DNA of 38,525 bases from JACCXJ01 sp052387115 (GCA_052387115.1 JBQTJM010000446.1:1-38525); one strand, 5' to 3'. Shown: positions 1-9,387, numbered from the stretch's first letter. The notes: generated by a model not told the origin, from the letters alone. Program-made: numbers and translations.

Positions 1-180
1 GACTTCACCCGCCGCACCGGCCATCCGCATCCGCGCCTGGGCGCGGCCCTCGCAAACTACAAGGCCATCCTCAAAAAATTGGGCCTAAGCGAGGCGGAAG
101 TCGAGGCCGATATCCGGGCCTTACAAGAACAAGAGGTGGAACGGGATCGAGCGGAGGAACGCGAGGCTACGTCGCATTAG
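1..180 (+). CDS. C-terminal end of a TPR-type repeat protein (partial)
   Basis: Frame 1 is open from the window edge to the TAG at 178-180 and encodes the last 59 residues of a protein whose start lies outside the window. The segment TGHPHPRLGAALANYKAI followed by LKKLGLSEAEVEADI resembles the closing repeat of kinesin-light-chain-like tetratricopeptide proteins, where a His-Pro pair, an aromatic helix and a final GLSEAE element are common. The remaining tail is highly charged (Glu, Arg, Gln). The function of the whole protein cannot be inferred. About 118 bp separate it from the macroglobulin gene, with a small GC-rich hairpin near 199-213 but no T-run. The family call rests on recall of the sequence pattern only. 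Confidence 0.5.
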   Translation, partial: DFTRRTGHPHPRLGAALANYKAILKKLGLSEAEVEADIRALQEQEVERDRAEEREATSH

Positions 181-298
181 AATCCGCTGAATAGGCAGCG
201 CCGATCCGGCGCGGCAAACCCATACGTCCCCCGCGATCCCCTGGGATCCGCCGTTCCCCCTGCTATCATCCGCGGACAACCACCACAAGGAGCCGCTC

Positions 299-3200
299 AT
301 GTACCGGTCTGTACTGGGTAGTCTGCTCGCGCTCGTTCTCCTGTCGGTATTCGTTCCTGCCGCGTTTGCCGAACCGCAGGTCGAGTCGTTCGCACCGCAA
401 GGCACGGTCAAGGGCGTGAGGCAGGTAGCGGCGCGCTTCAGCGAGCCGATGGTGCCGTTCGGGGACCCTAGGCTCAGCGAGCCGTTCGCTATCGACTGCC
501 CGGAGGCGGGTAAGGGGCGCTGGGCGGATGCGCGCAACTTCGTCTACGACTTCGAGCGCGATCTGCCGGCCGGGGTGCGCTGTAGCTTCACCCTCAAGCC
601 CGAGCTCAGGACCCTGGACGGCAAGCCCCTGACCGGCACCCAGTTGTTTTCCTTCTCGACCGGTGGGCCGGCGGTGCGGCTTTCGGCGCCGTACGAGGGC
701 GCCGGCAACATCGACGAGGAGCAGGTCTTCGTGCTCGGACTCGATGCTGGGGCCGTCGCGGCGTCCATAGAAGAGCACGTCCATTGCGCCATCGAGGGGA
801 TCGCCGAGCGCGTGGGTGTGCGGCTCCTCGCGGGCGAGGAGCGTAAAGGCGTCATTGAGGGACGGCGGGGGTTCCTCCGGGATTACGCAAATACCGTCGG
901 CCGGGACGGCGGGGCGGAAGCCGATCCAGAGCGCTTGCGGGCCATCATCGAGGGCGAGGACTCGCCCATCGTCGTCCTGCAATGCCAGCGGCGCTTTCCC
1001 AATGCCGTCGATGTGAGGCTCGTGTGGGGCAAGGGCGTGACCTCGAAGACCGGCATCGCCACCGAAGAGGACCAGACCTTGGCCTTCGAGGTGCGCGATG
1101 AGTTTCGGGCGCGGTTCTCCTGCGAGCGGGTCAAGCGCGATCGGGGCTGCATCCCGTTCCTGCCCCTGTCCCTGAGCTTCAGCACACCCATTACCCGCGC
1201 GGATGCCGAGGCGATCACGCTCGAGGACGTGGACGGCACGAAATACGGTGCGACGGTCCCAGGCGATCCGCGCGTCGTTTCCATCGATGATGTCAGTTTC
1301 ACCGGGCCGTTTCCGGAGCAGAGCACGTTCACCCTCACGATCCCCCAAGGGCTCCAGGACGATGCCGGCCGCACGCTCGCGAACCAGAAGAGCTTCCCCC
1401 TCAAGGTCGAGACCGATGAGGTGCCCCCGCTGGTCAAGTTCCCCGCGACCTTCGGGATCGTGGAATTGCACGCCGATGCGGCGCTGCCCGTGACCCTGCG
1501 CAACCTCGAGGCGCTGCTGCCGCTGCTGCCGCTGCCGGCTGCCGGCACGTCGTCGCCGCCCCTCGCCTCTCTGCCGGACGCGAAGGCCGACCCCGAACCG
1601 GAGCCCGCATCCGGCCTGACGAAATGGTGGCAAGGGGTACGCGAGCGTTTGCTGCCCGAGCCCTCGGAGGTTCAGGGCCGTCGCCTGCGCGTCGAGGACT
1701 CGAAGGCGATCCCCGGCTGGATGCGGCGCGTCGTGGAGTTGCAGGAAGACAAGGGCCACTACGACTACGAGGCGGACAAATACATCGTCGAGCGCCGCGC
1801 GGGCGAGAAGTCGCTGTTCGACGCGGCCCAGGCCACCGACGTCTTCAAGCTCCCCAAGCCGCTCGGCCGACGCGCATTCGAGGTGATCGGGATCCCCTTC
1901 GAGAGACCGGGATTCTATGTCGTCGAGCTGGCGAGCCCGCGCCTCGGGGCCGCGCTCTACGGCAAGGTCGTGCCGTTCCACGCCCAGACGGCCGTGCTCG
2001 TCACCAATTTGGGTGTACACCTGAAGCTCGGGCGCGAGTCCTCGCTGGTGTGGGTCACGAGCCTCGATCATGGCCGGCCCGTCGCCGGCGCCGAGGTGGT
2101 GGTCTCGGACTGCGAGGGCAAGGTGTATTTCGAGGGCAAGACCGGAGAGGACGGAATCGTCCGTATTGCAGAGACCCTGCCGCGCACGGGCTCGCTCCCC
2201 GAATGCCTGCCGTGGCGACGCGCCTTCTTCGTGACCGCGCGCTCAGGCGAGGACCAGAGCTTCGCAATGTCCGACTGGAGCCAGGGGATCTCGCCGTGGC
2301 GCTTCAACCTCCCGACCGCTTCGTACACGGCGCCGAACCTGGTGTCCACTGTTTTCGACCGCACCTTGGTGCGGGCCGGGGAGACCGTGCACATGAAGCA
2401 CTTCGCCCGGCGCCATCTGGGCACGGGGATCTCCCTCATCGACCCATCGGCGCTTCCGGAAAAGCTCGTCGTCCGCCATCAGGGCAGCGATCAGGAATAC
2501 ACGTTGCGCGTCGCCTGGGACGCGCAAGGCATCGCCGAGAGCCAGTTCGAGGTACCCAAGGATGCCAAGCAGGGCAGCTACCGGGTGAGTGCGTCCCTCG
2601 CTCGTCCGGGGCAGGAGGGAACGGTGGAGGTCGATACCGGCGGCTTCAAGGTCGAGTCCTTCCGGGTCCCGACGATGAAGGCGATCCTGAAACCGCTGGA
2701 GACCGATCTGGTCGACGCCGGCACGGCCGAGATCGACATCCAGTTGAACTATCTCGGCGGCGGCGGGGCGCGCGAGGCTCCCGTTAAGCTCCGCGGTCTG
2801 GTGCGCCCCAAGAGTGTGACCTTTCCGGACCACGAAGGCTTCGAATTCGCGAACGGAGATGTCGCGGAGGGCGAGGAGACGGAGGATCCCGACGCCGAGC
2901 AGCGGGAGGGCGGGGACGGCGCGACACCGCTCGCCACCCAGTCCCTGACCTTGGACCGGGCCGGCGCCGCGCGCGCCAGGCTCGATGGGCTGCCCAAATC
3001 CGCGACTCCGCAAGACGTGCTCGCCGAGCTCGAATACCAGGACGCGAACGGTGAGCGGCTCACGGCCGCGACCCACCTGAACCTGTGGCCCGCCCGGCTC
3101 GTGGTCGGCTTGAAGCCGGACGGCTGGGCGCTGAGCCGCGAGCGCCTGCGGGCCCAGGCGCTGGTCCTCGACCTCCAGGGCCGGCCGGTGCGCGCGGCCA

Positions 3201-6151
3201 AGGTCGAGGTCGATGTGCTCACCCGTATCACCTACTCGCACCGCAAGCGCCTGGTCGGCGGCTTCTATGCCTACGAGCACCACCGGGAGGTCAAGCGCGT
3301 CGGGCCGCTGTGTGCCGGCGAGACCGACGACAAGGGGCTGTTCTTGTGCGAGTCCAAATCACCGGCCGACGGCAACCTCATCCTGCGCGCCCGGGTGATC
3401 GATGCCGACGGCAACCCGAGCCATGCGAACCGCGAGGTGTGGGTGGCGAAATCCGGGGACTGGTGGTTCGAACAGGGCAACGAGGACCGCATGGACCTGA
3501 TCCCCGAGAAGAAACGTTACGAGCCCGGCGAGACCGCGGTGTTTCAGGTACGCATGCCGTTCCGCGAGGCCACGGCGCTCGTCTGCGTGGAGCGCGAGGG
3601 CGTGATCGAGCACTTCATCCGGCCGCTGTCGGGGAAGGCGCCGGTGGTCGAGGTACCCGTCCAAGGCCACTACGCGCCCAATGTCTTCGTCTCGGTGCTG
3701 GCGGTGCGCGGACGCGTTAGGGGTGTCGAGCCGACCGCGCTCATCGATCTCGGCAAGCCGGCCTTCAAGCTCGGGATTGCGGAGATCAAGGTGGGTTGGC
3801 GCGCGCACGAGCTGAAGGTGGGGGTCACGGCGGACAAGGAGAGTTACCAGGTGCGGGACAAGGCCCAGGTCGATGTCCGGGTGCAGCGCGCGGATGGCGG
3901 GACGTTGCCGGCGGGCGGGGAAGTCGCTCTGGCCGCCGTCGATGAGGGCCTCCTGGAATTGATGCCCAACGACAGCTGGGACCTGCTGCAGGCGATGATG
4001 GGCCGGCGCGGGATCGAGGTCGAGACCTCGACCGCCCAGATGCAGGTGATCGGCAAACGTCACTACGGGCGCAAGGCCCTCCCCCATGGCGGGGGCGGCG
4101 GCCGGCAGGCGGCGCGCGAGCTGTTCGACACCCTGCTCCTTTGGAAGGGCCGGATGAAGCTCGACGAGCGCGGCGAGGCGCGCATCGAGGTGCCGCTCAA
4201 CGATTCGCTCACCTCCTTCCGCATCGTCGCGGTCGCCAGCGCGGCGAGCGATCTCTTCGGCAGCGGCGGGACGGCGGTGCGTACCACCCAGGACCTCATG
4301 TTGATCTCGGGCCTGCCCCCCGTGGTGCGCGAGGAAGATCGTTTCCGCGGCGGTTTCACCGTGCGAAACGCGACCGAATACGTCATGGAGGTGAGCCTCG
4401 CCGCCCAGGTGCTCCAGAGTCCCGCCGCGGGCGCGCCGCAGGCGCTCGGCGGACCGCTGCCCCCGCTCAGTCTCTCGCTCGATCCCGGCGAGGCCCAAGA
4501 GGCCGCCTGGGAGGTGACGGCCCCGCTCGCCGCCCGGCAATTGCTCTGGGAGATCGAGGCCAGCTCGCGCGACGCGAGCGACCGCCTGCGCGTCAGCCAG
4601 CGGGTCATCGAGGCGGTGCCGGTGCGCGTCTACCAGGCCACGCTGTTTCACATCGAAGGCGCGCAAAGCTTGGTGACCGGAGCGCCTGAAGACGCCGTCC
4701 CCGGCCGCGGTGGCGTGCGCGTGATCTTGCGACGCTCGCTGGCCGAGGAGCTAAGCGGTGTGCACGACTACATGAGCCGCTATCCGTACAACTGTCTCGA
4801 ACAGCGCGTCTCCAAGGCCATCGCCCTGGGCGATAAGACGCTCTGGCAGTCCGTTGCGGGCGATCTGCCGGCCTATCTCGATACCGACGGGTTGCTGAAA
4901 TACTTCCCCTCGCTGGTCTACGGGAGCGACGTGCTCACCGCGTACGTCCTGACCATCGCCCACGAGGCGGGATGGGTGATCCCCGAGGACGCGCGGAACA
5001 AGATGCGCGAGGCCCTCGTCCAGTTCGTGCAGGGAAAGGTCTCGCGCAACTCGGCGTTGCCGACCGCCGATCTCGCGCTCCGCAAGCTCGCGGCGCTGGA
5101 GGCCGCGGCGCGCTACCAGGCCATCGAGCCCACTCTTCTCGACTCCATCACCATCGAGCCGAACCTGTGGCCGACCTCGGCGGTGCTCGACTGGCTGAAC
5201 GTGCTGGGGCGCACCGTGAAGATCCCCGAGCGCGCCGCGCGTCTCGAGGCCGCGAAGCAGATCCTCCGCTCGCGGCTCAACTTCCAGGGCACCACGATGG
5301 GCTTCTCGACCGAGGGCTCCGACGACCTCTTCTGGTTGATGCAGTCCGCGGATGCCAACGCCAACCGCGCGATCCTGGCGCTCATCGAGGACCGCGCGTG
5401 GCGCGAGGACCTCCCGCGCATGGTGCGCGGCAGCCTGGGACGCCAGCGCCAGGCGCACTGGGACACGACCTTGGCCAATGCCTGGGGCGTCCTCGCAATG
5501 GAACGCTTCCGGCGCGCGTTCGAGGCCGAGCCGATCGCGGGCGTCACGAGCACCGAGCTGGGGGTACGTCAGGAATTCGTGTGGTCGCCAAAGTCGCGCG
5601 GCGGCTCGCTCGACCACCCCTGGCCGCCCGCGCCCCAGCCGCTCGCGATCGAACACCGCGGCACCGGCCGGCCCTGGGCCATGGTCCAGAGCCTCGCCGC
5701 GATCCCGTTGAAGAAGCCGCTCTCGAGCGGCTACCGCATCACCCGCACCGTGACCCCCATCGAGCGCCAGGCGCCCGAGCGGTGGAGCCGCGGCGATGTC
5801 CTGCGCGTCACCCTCGCGCTCGAGGCCCAATCGGACATGACCTGGGTCGTCGTAAACGACCCCATCCCCTCCGGCGCCACCATCCTCGGCACGGGCCTGG
5901 GCCTCGATTCCCAGGTCATGAGCACGGGTGAACGGCGGGAAGGCGAGGTCTACCCGGCCTTCGAGGAGCGCACCTTCGATGCCTTCCGCGCCTATTACGA
6001 ATACGTGCCCAAGGGGAAATGGACCGTCGAATACACCTTCCGTTTGAACAACGCCGGCGAGTTCCAGTTACCCGAGACCCGCGTCGAGGCCCTCTACGCG
6101 CCGGAGATGTTCGGGGCACTGCCGAACGGCGCTCTGAGCGTCGCGCCGTGA
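299..6151 (+). CDS. Alpha-2-macroglobulin family protein (YfaS-type, thioester)
   Basis: A 1950-residue bacterial alpha-2-macroglobulin, a periplasmic protease trap. ATG at 299 is preceded by AAGGAG at 287-292. Residues 1-24 form a signal peptide ending in AAFA; there is no lipobox Cys, so the protein is probably soluble or membrane-tethered rather than a lipoprotein as in E. coli YfaS. The macroglobulin-like repeats are interrupted by a Pro/Ala-rich linker at roughly residues 400-445. The A2M core begins near residue 1278 (LLLWKGRMKLDERGEA). The thioester motif CLEQ lies at residues 1499-1502 within YPYNCLEQ, followed by an all-helical thioester domain and a receptor-like C terminus. The intact Cys and Gln suggest it can couple covalently to attacking proteases. 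Such genes often sit beside pbpC; none is visible here. The next gene converges, 26 bp away. Confidence 0.93.
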   Translation: MYRSVLGSLLALVLLSVFVPAAFAEPQVESFAPQGTVKGVRQVAARFSEPMVPFGDPRLSEPFAIDCPEAGKGRWADARNFVYDFERDLPAGVRCSFTLKPELRTLDGKPLTGTQLFSFSTGGPAVRLSAPYEGAGNIDEEQVFVLGLDAGAVAASIEEHVHCAIEGIAERVGVRLLAGEERKGVIEGRRGFLRDYANTVGRDGGAEADPERLRAIIEGEDSPIVVLQCQRRFPNAVDVRLVWGKGVTSKTGIATEEDQTLAFEVRDEFRARFSCERVKRDRGCIPFLPLSLSFSTPITRADAEAITLEDVDGTKYGATVPGDPRVVSIDDVSFTGPFPEQSTFTLTIPQGLQDDAGRTLANQKSFPLKVETDEVPPLVKFPATFGIVELHADAALPVTLRNLEALLPLLPLPAAGTSSPPLASLPDAKADPEPEPASGLTKWWQGVRERLLPEPSEVQGRRLRVEDSKAIPGWMRRVVELQEDKGHYDYEADKYIVERRAGEKSLFDAAQATDVFKLPKPLGRRAFEVIGIPFERPGFYVVELASPRLGAALYGKVVPFHAQTAVLVTNLGVHLKLGRESSLVWVTSLDHGRPVAGAEVVVSDCEGKVYFEGKTGEDGIVRIAETLPRTGSLPECLPWRRAFFVTARSGEDQSFAMSDWSQGISPWRFNLPTASYTAPNLVSTVFDRTLVRAGETVHMKHFARRHLGTGISLIDPSALPEKLVVRHQGSDQEYTLRVAWDAQGIAESQFEVPKDAKQGSYRVSASLARPGQEGTVEVDTGGFKVESFRVPTMKAILKPLETDLVDAGTAEIDIQLNYLGGGGAREAPVKLRGLVRPKSVTFPDHEGFEFANGDVAEGEETEDPDAEQREGGDGATPLATQSLTLDRAGAARARLDGLPKSATPQDVLAELEYQDANGERLTAATHLNLWPARLVVGLKPDGWALSRERLRAQALVLDLQGRPVRAAKVEVDVLTRITYSHRKRLVGGFYAYEHHREVKRVGPLCAGETDDKGLFLCESKSPADGNLILRARVIDADGNPSHANREVWVAKSGDWWFEQGNEDRMDLIPEKKRYEPGETAVFQVRMPFREATALVCVEREGVIEHFIRPLSGKAPVVEVPVQGHYAPNVFVSVLAVRGRVRGVEPTALIDLGKPAFKLGIAEIKVGWRAHELKVGVTADKESYQVRDKAQVDVRVQRADGGTLPAGGEVALAAVDEGLLELMPNDSWDLLQAMMGRRGIEVETSTAQMQVIGKRHYGRKALPHGGGGGRQAARELFDTLLLWKGRMKLDERGEARIEVPLNDSLTSFRIVAVASAASDLFGSGGTAVRTTQDLMLISGLPPVVREEDRFRGGFTVRNATEYVMEVSLAAQVLQSPAAGAPQALGGPLPPLSLSLDPGEAQEAAWEVTAPLAARQLLWEIEASSRDASDRLRVSQRVIEAVPVRVYQATLFHIEGAQSLVTGAPEDAVPGRGGVRVILRRSLAEELSGVHDYMSRYPYNCLEQRVSKAIALGDKTLWQSVAGDLPAYLDTDGLLKYFPSLVYGSDVLTAYVLTIAHEAGWVIPEDARNKMREALVQFVQGKVSRNSALPTADLALRKLAALEAAARYQAIEPTLLDSITIEPNLWPTSAVLDWLNVLGRTVKIPERAARLEAAKQILRSRLNFQGTTMGFSTEGSDDLFWLMQSADANANRAILALIEDRAWREDLPRMVRGSLGRQRQAHWDTTLANAWGVLAMERFRRAFEAEPIAGVTSTELGVRQEFVWSPKSRGGSLDHPWPPAPQPLAIEHRGTGRPWAMVQSLAAIPLKKPLSSGYRITRTVTPIERQAPERWSRGDVLRVTLALEAQSDMTWVVVNDPIPSGATILGTGLGLDSQVMSTGERREGEVYPAFEERTFDAFRAYYEYVPKGKWTVEYTFRLNNAGEFQLPETRVEALYAPEMFGALPNGALSVAP

Positions 6152-6177
6152 ATCCCGCGTCGGATCCTTCTATTCGC

Positions 6178-7317
6178 TCATGGATACGTCCACGTTGCGC
6201 TAATTTGGTCGATGGGCAGCGTCGTTACCTTCGGCGCCAGCGGATACGCCCGATCACCGGGGTATACGACCCAGAGGTGCGAGAGCTCCAGATCGCGCAG
6301 TGCACTCGTCATGGAGGGCGTGAGTCGCGGCGCATCCGCGTACTTGACCTCGACGGCCCAGTTCTTCCCGTGCTCCTGCCAGAAGAGGTCCACCTCGGCT
6401 CCGGCATGCGTCGACCAGAAGGCCAATTCCTCGGCGCGCTTCCCGCAGGCACGCGCCGCAACTTCGAGTGCAAAGCCCTCCCAGGAAGCACCGAGCTTGT
6501 TGTGGGTGGCGAGATCGCGCTCGGAGCGGATCGCCAACAGAGTATGCAGGAGACCGGTGTCGCGCACGTACAGCTTCGGACGTTTCACGAGCCGTTTACC
6601 GGTGTTCATATGCCACGGCGCCAGTAACCTCACCATGAAAGTACCTTCGAGAATATCCAGGTATCGGCGTACCGTCATATCGGAGATCCCGAATGCGCGT
6701 GCCAGTTCCGCATGGTTCAGCAGCTGTCCATGGTAATGACACAGCATCGTCCAGAATCGACGCAAGGTGGTCGCAGGGAGGGTGATCCCGAGCTGCGGAA
6801 TATCGCGCTCGAGGAATGTGCCAATATACTGCTCGCGCCACAGGGAACTATCGTCGTCCGAATCTGCAATGAAGGCCGGCGGGAGCCCCCCACGCATCCA
6901 GAGTCGCCGCCAGCTCTCGCGGCCGACGTCCGGTAAGCGAAAGCCACCGAGCTCATGGAAGCCGATCCGGCCGGCGAGCGATTCCGACGATTGGCGGATC
7001 AGATCCCGCGAGGCACTTCCGAGGATCAGGTAACGCTGATCCTTCCGGGTATCCACCAGGTGGCGGAGCAACGGAAACAAGTCCGGTGCGCGCTGGATCT
7101 CGTCGATCACAATGAGTCCGGACAAGGGTTCCAGCGATAACTGTGGCTCCGCCAGCAAGACCAGATCGCGCGGGTTCTCCAAGTCGAAGACATGATCGGC
7201 CGCGAATTCGCGCGCCAATGTCGACTTGCCCGACTGGCGCGGCCCCAGGATGGCGGCGACAGGGAAAACAGCCATGAATCGGCGGAGCGCTGCCTTGTCG
7301 GTCGGTCGGTCAATCAC
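6178..7317 (-). CDS. AAA ATPase with DUF4143 domain
   Basis: A 379-residue protein of the AAA_14 plus DUF4143 family. Walker A is GPRQSGKS (residues 25-32) and Walker B is LIVIDEIQ (68-75). A winged-helix-like middle part (SDMTVRRYLDILEGTFMVRL) and a C-terminal nuclease-like fold follow, the latter with EVDLFWQ and WAVEVKY, the pattern of PD-(D/E)XK-type cores described for DUF4143. Members are widespread in bacteria and archaea, often in accessory regions; their cellular role is poorly defined. The longest frame uses GTG at 7317; an ATG at 7275 (residue 15) is an alternative but would remove residues close to the P-loop. No good ribosome site precedes either. An AT-rich perfect inverted repeat lies 23 bp upstream, a candidate operator. 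The gene converges with the macroglobulin gene. Confidence 0.85.
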   Translation of the reverse strand: MIDRPTDKAALRRFMAVFPVAAILGPRQSGKSTLAREFAADHVFDLENPRDLVLLAEPQLSLEPLSGLIVIDEIQRAPDLFPLLRHLVDTRKDQRYLILGSASRDLIRQSSESLAGRIGFHELGGFRLPDVGRESWRRLWMRGGLPPAFIADSDDDSSLWREQYIGTFLERDIPQLGITLPATTLRRFWTMLCHYHGQLLNHAELARAFGISDMTVRRYLDILEGTFMVRLLAPWHMNTGKRLVKRPKLYVRDTGLLHTLLAIRSERDLATHNKLGASWEGFALEVAARACGKRAEELAFWSTHAGAEVDLFWQEHGKNWAVEVKYADAPRLTPSMTSALRDLELSHLWVVYPGDRAYPLAPKVTTLPIDQISATWTYP

Positions 7318-7339
7318 GCCTTGGAGGAGTCACATACAT

Positions 7340-7370
7340 TGAAATATCAAGTATACGTGATGATATTTCA
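7340..7370. promoter_or_regulatory. Perfect 10-bp inverted repeat, candidate operator
   Basis: TGAAATATCA (7340-7349) and TGATATTTCA (7361-7370) are perfect inverted copies separated by 11 bp that contain GTATAC. The site is strikingly AT-rich against GC-rich surroundings and lies 23 bp upstream of the start of the minus-strand AAA/DUF4143 gene. Arm length and centre-to-centre spacing of about two helical turns suit a dimeric repressor, and TATACT read on the minus strand could serve as a -10 element inside it. A hairpin in a transcript is the alternative. No cognate regulator gene is adjacent. Confidence 0.5.
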
Positions 7371-7404
7371 GTAACAAAGGCGCGGCTAGGCACGTCACCA
7401 AACG

Positions 7405-8595
7405 TCACGGACGCGCCGGATGGCGGTTGAGCGCCTGCACGACGGGCCCGGCCAGCGCGGGCGCGTTGGCGAGCAGGCGCACCAGCACCCCGGTCAGGAG
7501 CGGGGAGCGCAGCAGGCGGGCGGTCGCGTGGCACAGCCGGCGCGGGCCGAGGGCGCGGCGATGCTGGGCGGCCCAGAGCGCCGGGAATCCCGGGTCCCAG
7601 CGCTCCACGGCACGCAGGGCGAGGGGGCAGAGCGCCCGGGCCGAGGTCAGGGCCCAGGCGATGCCCTCGCCCGTGAAGGGCTCGACATAGCCCGCCGCGT
7701 CCCCGAGCACTAACAGGCGCTCGGCGCCGATGCGCTCCGGCCGGGAGGTCAGGCCCGGGGTGCCGCGCCAGGGGCCCACGGCGAGCCCCGCGGGCACCGG
7801 CCAGCCGACCTCGGCGATGACCCCGGTGGCGGCGCGCGCGGGTCCGCCGAGGCGTCGGAGGGCGCTCGGGTCGAAGGCCGCCGCCACATCCAGCCGGCCG
7901 TCCTCGAGGCGTACGAGCCCCACGTAGCCCGCCCGGCCGCACGCCATGTGGATGCAGCCTGCGCGGTAGAAACTCGGGGCTTCGTCCACGATCAGCCCGG
8001 CGCCGATCCGGGAGGCACGCGCGGTCATCGCCGGCGCGCGCGGCAGGAGTCCCGCGCCCAGGCCGTCCGCGGCGAGCACCAGCCGGGCACGAGCGGTTTC
8101 CGTGTCCCCGCGGTGGTGCAGGGCAAGGGGCCTGAAGCTGCCGATCGGCCCCCCCAGTCGCGCGCGCGTCCCGGGCAGGAACTCGGCGCCGGCCTGTATC
8201 GCGGCCCGCACCAGGAGGGCATCGAAACGCTCGCGCCCGAGCGCCGCGCCGCCGGGCAGGGGGAGTACCACCTCCGCGCCCTCGACCGCGAGTCGCACGC
8301 CGTCGAGCACCACCCCGCCGGCCTCCTCGACCAGGGCGCCGAGACCGACCGCCTCGAGCGCCGACAACACCCGGCCGTTGAGGCACGAGCCGCATACCTT
8401 GTAACGGGGAAAGCTCGACTTGTCGACCAGGAGGACCGCGCGCCCGGCGCGCGCCAGCTCGCGCGCGGCGCAGGCCCCCGCCGGGCCGGCCCCGACGGCG
8501 ATCACGTCCCAGGGGCGCCGGGCGGCCTCGGCGAGACCCAGGGTCGGCGCTATTGGCAGGCAGGCCGGTGTCGCGAAGGCGCCGGGACCGGCCAT
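7405..8595 (-). CDS. FAD-dependent oxidoreductase, geranylgeranyl-reductase-like
   Basis: A 396-residue flavoprotein. The Rossmann dinucleotide motif GAGPAG is at residues 35-40. FPRYKVCGSCL (62-72) is the P-x-K-x-C-G signature of the geranylgeranyl reductase / tryptophan-halogenase-like branch. GDAAGYVEPFTGEGI near residue 297 is the second FAD-binding motif. Family members reduce isoprenoid chains or oxidise lipid and polyketide substrates; the substrate here is unknown because no pathway genes flank it. The N terminus carries about 28 residues before the first strand, so the true start may be internal. No Shine-Dalgarno is visible before ATG 8595. It lies 45 bp downstream of the 225-residue hypothetical gene on the same strand and could be co-transcribed with it. 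Confidence 0.8.
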   Translation of the reverse strand: MAGPGAFATPACLPIAPTLGLAEAARRPWDVIAVGAGPAGACAARELARAGRAVLLVDKSSFPRYKVCGSCLNGRVLSALEAVGLGALVEEAGGVVLDGVRLAVEGAEVVLPLPGGAALGRERFDALLVRAAIQAGAEFLPGTRARLGGPIGSFRPLALHHRGDTETARARLVLAADGLGAGLLPRAPAMTARASRIGAGLIVDEAPSFYRAGCIHMACGRAGYVGLVRLEDGRLDVAAAFDPSALRRLGGPARAATGVIAEVGWPVPAGLAVGPWRGTPGLTSRPERIGAERLLVLGDAAGYVEPFTGEGIAWALTSARALCPLALRAVERWDPGFPALWAAQHRRALGPRRLCHATARLLRSPLLTGVLVRLLANAPALAGPVVQALNRHPARP

Positions 8596-8640
8596 GAGGC
8601 GCGCCGCAATATAGTGACCAAAATATGGTGAAAAGAGGGG

Positions 8641-9318
8641 CTATTCGAGCCAGCGGTCGATCAAGGCCGTCATCTCGGGCCCCGCCAGGGGCGGTTCCGC
8701 GGCGTCGAACCACCGCATCGACTGCGCCGCGATGCGCTCAGCGATGCGCGCGCCACTGCAGAGCCCGTACGCGTCGTAACACTGGTCCGGGCACTTGGCG
8801 AGCACGTTGAGCGCCGCCCCGAGCACCTGCTCGCGGACCGAAGCCGGGTGCGTCTCGGCCGGCGTCCCCGCCGCCGCGACCTCATCGGCGGGTGTCTTGA
8901 CGGCGCGCAGGATGAAATCCATGAGGGTCACGAAGGACTCCGGCAGGATCAGGCCGCGGCCGCTCGCCCAGCGGTACAGATCGGCCGGTTCGACGCACCA
9001 GTGCTCCGGGCCCGCGCCGCTGTCGATGACCCGCGGCCCGTCCCGATCCATCACCGCGGCATGTACGGCCGCCCACACCCGGTCCTGCACCTCGGTCGAC
9101 CCCGGGGCCTCACCGCCCCGCGCCCAGGTCTCCGGATCGATGCCGAGGAGCAGGGGGATGGCCTCCTCCCGCAACCGCCACACGGGCCGCCTGAGCCACC
9201 GCTCGTAGAGGAGCTGTCGATGGAAAGGGCCCGCCGCTTCGACCGCGGCCGGCCCGACCCAGGACGAGGCGACAGCGGCCAGGAGCCCCGCAAGCTGCGA
9301 TGGATCGGTGTTCGGCAT
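8641..9318 (-). CDS. Uncharacterised 225-residue protein, divergent from guaB
   Basis: Not assigned to a named family. The frame extends upstream to 9441 through the guaB promoter duplication, but that extension is low-complexity and the natural start is ATG 9318 (MPNTDPSQL). The product is Trp- and Leu-rich with no signal peptide or membrane segment. Two parts stand out: WRLREEAIPLLLGIDPETW (about residues 47-65), a pattern I have seen in proteobacterial hypothetical proteins, and a helical C terminus with REQVLGAALNVL, GARIAERIAAQSMRWF and PPLAGPEMTALIDRWL. The second half is reminiscent of helix-turn-helix-like C-terminal domains in such proteins. It is divergently arranged with guaB, about 120 bp between starts, and precedes the flavoprotein gene on the same strand. 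Confidence 0.65.
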   Translation of the reverse strand: MPNTDPSQLAGLLAAVASSWVGPAAVEAAGPFHRQLLYERWLRRPVWRLREEAIPLLLGIDPETWARGGEAPGSTEVQDRVWAAVHAAVMDRDGPRVIDSGAGPEHWCVEPADLYRWASGRGLILPESFVTLMDFILRAVKTPADEVAAAGTPAETHPASVREQVLGAALNVLAKCPDQCYDAYGLCSGARIAERIAAQSMRWFDAAEPPLAGPEMTALIDRWLE

Positions 9319-9358
9319 AGGCGCGGGATGGTACGCCCGAAGCCCCCGGGCCGCATCA

Positions 9359-9387
9359 TTTACCCCCTTCGGCAGAGCCCCTATAAT
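9359..9387 (+). promoter_or_regulatory. Sigma-70 promoter of guaB
   Basis: A perfect -10 hexamer TATAAT (9382-9387) lies 17 bp downstream of TTTACC (9359-9364), which matches 4 of 6 positions of the -35 consensus. Predicted transcription start is near 9394, leaving a leader of about 45 nt to the guaB ATG at 9440. The -10 element overlaps the first copy of the 18-bp duplication. Prediction from sequence only. Confidence 0.6.

Noticed and set aside
266..2071. A 601-residue minus-strand open frame opposite the macroglobulin gene
   Set aside because: It has an Arg-, Leu- and Gly-rich composition typical of antisense frames in GC-rich coding DNA, no recognisable motif, and the opposite strand encodes a clear family member.
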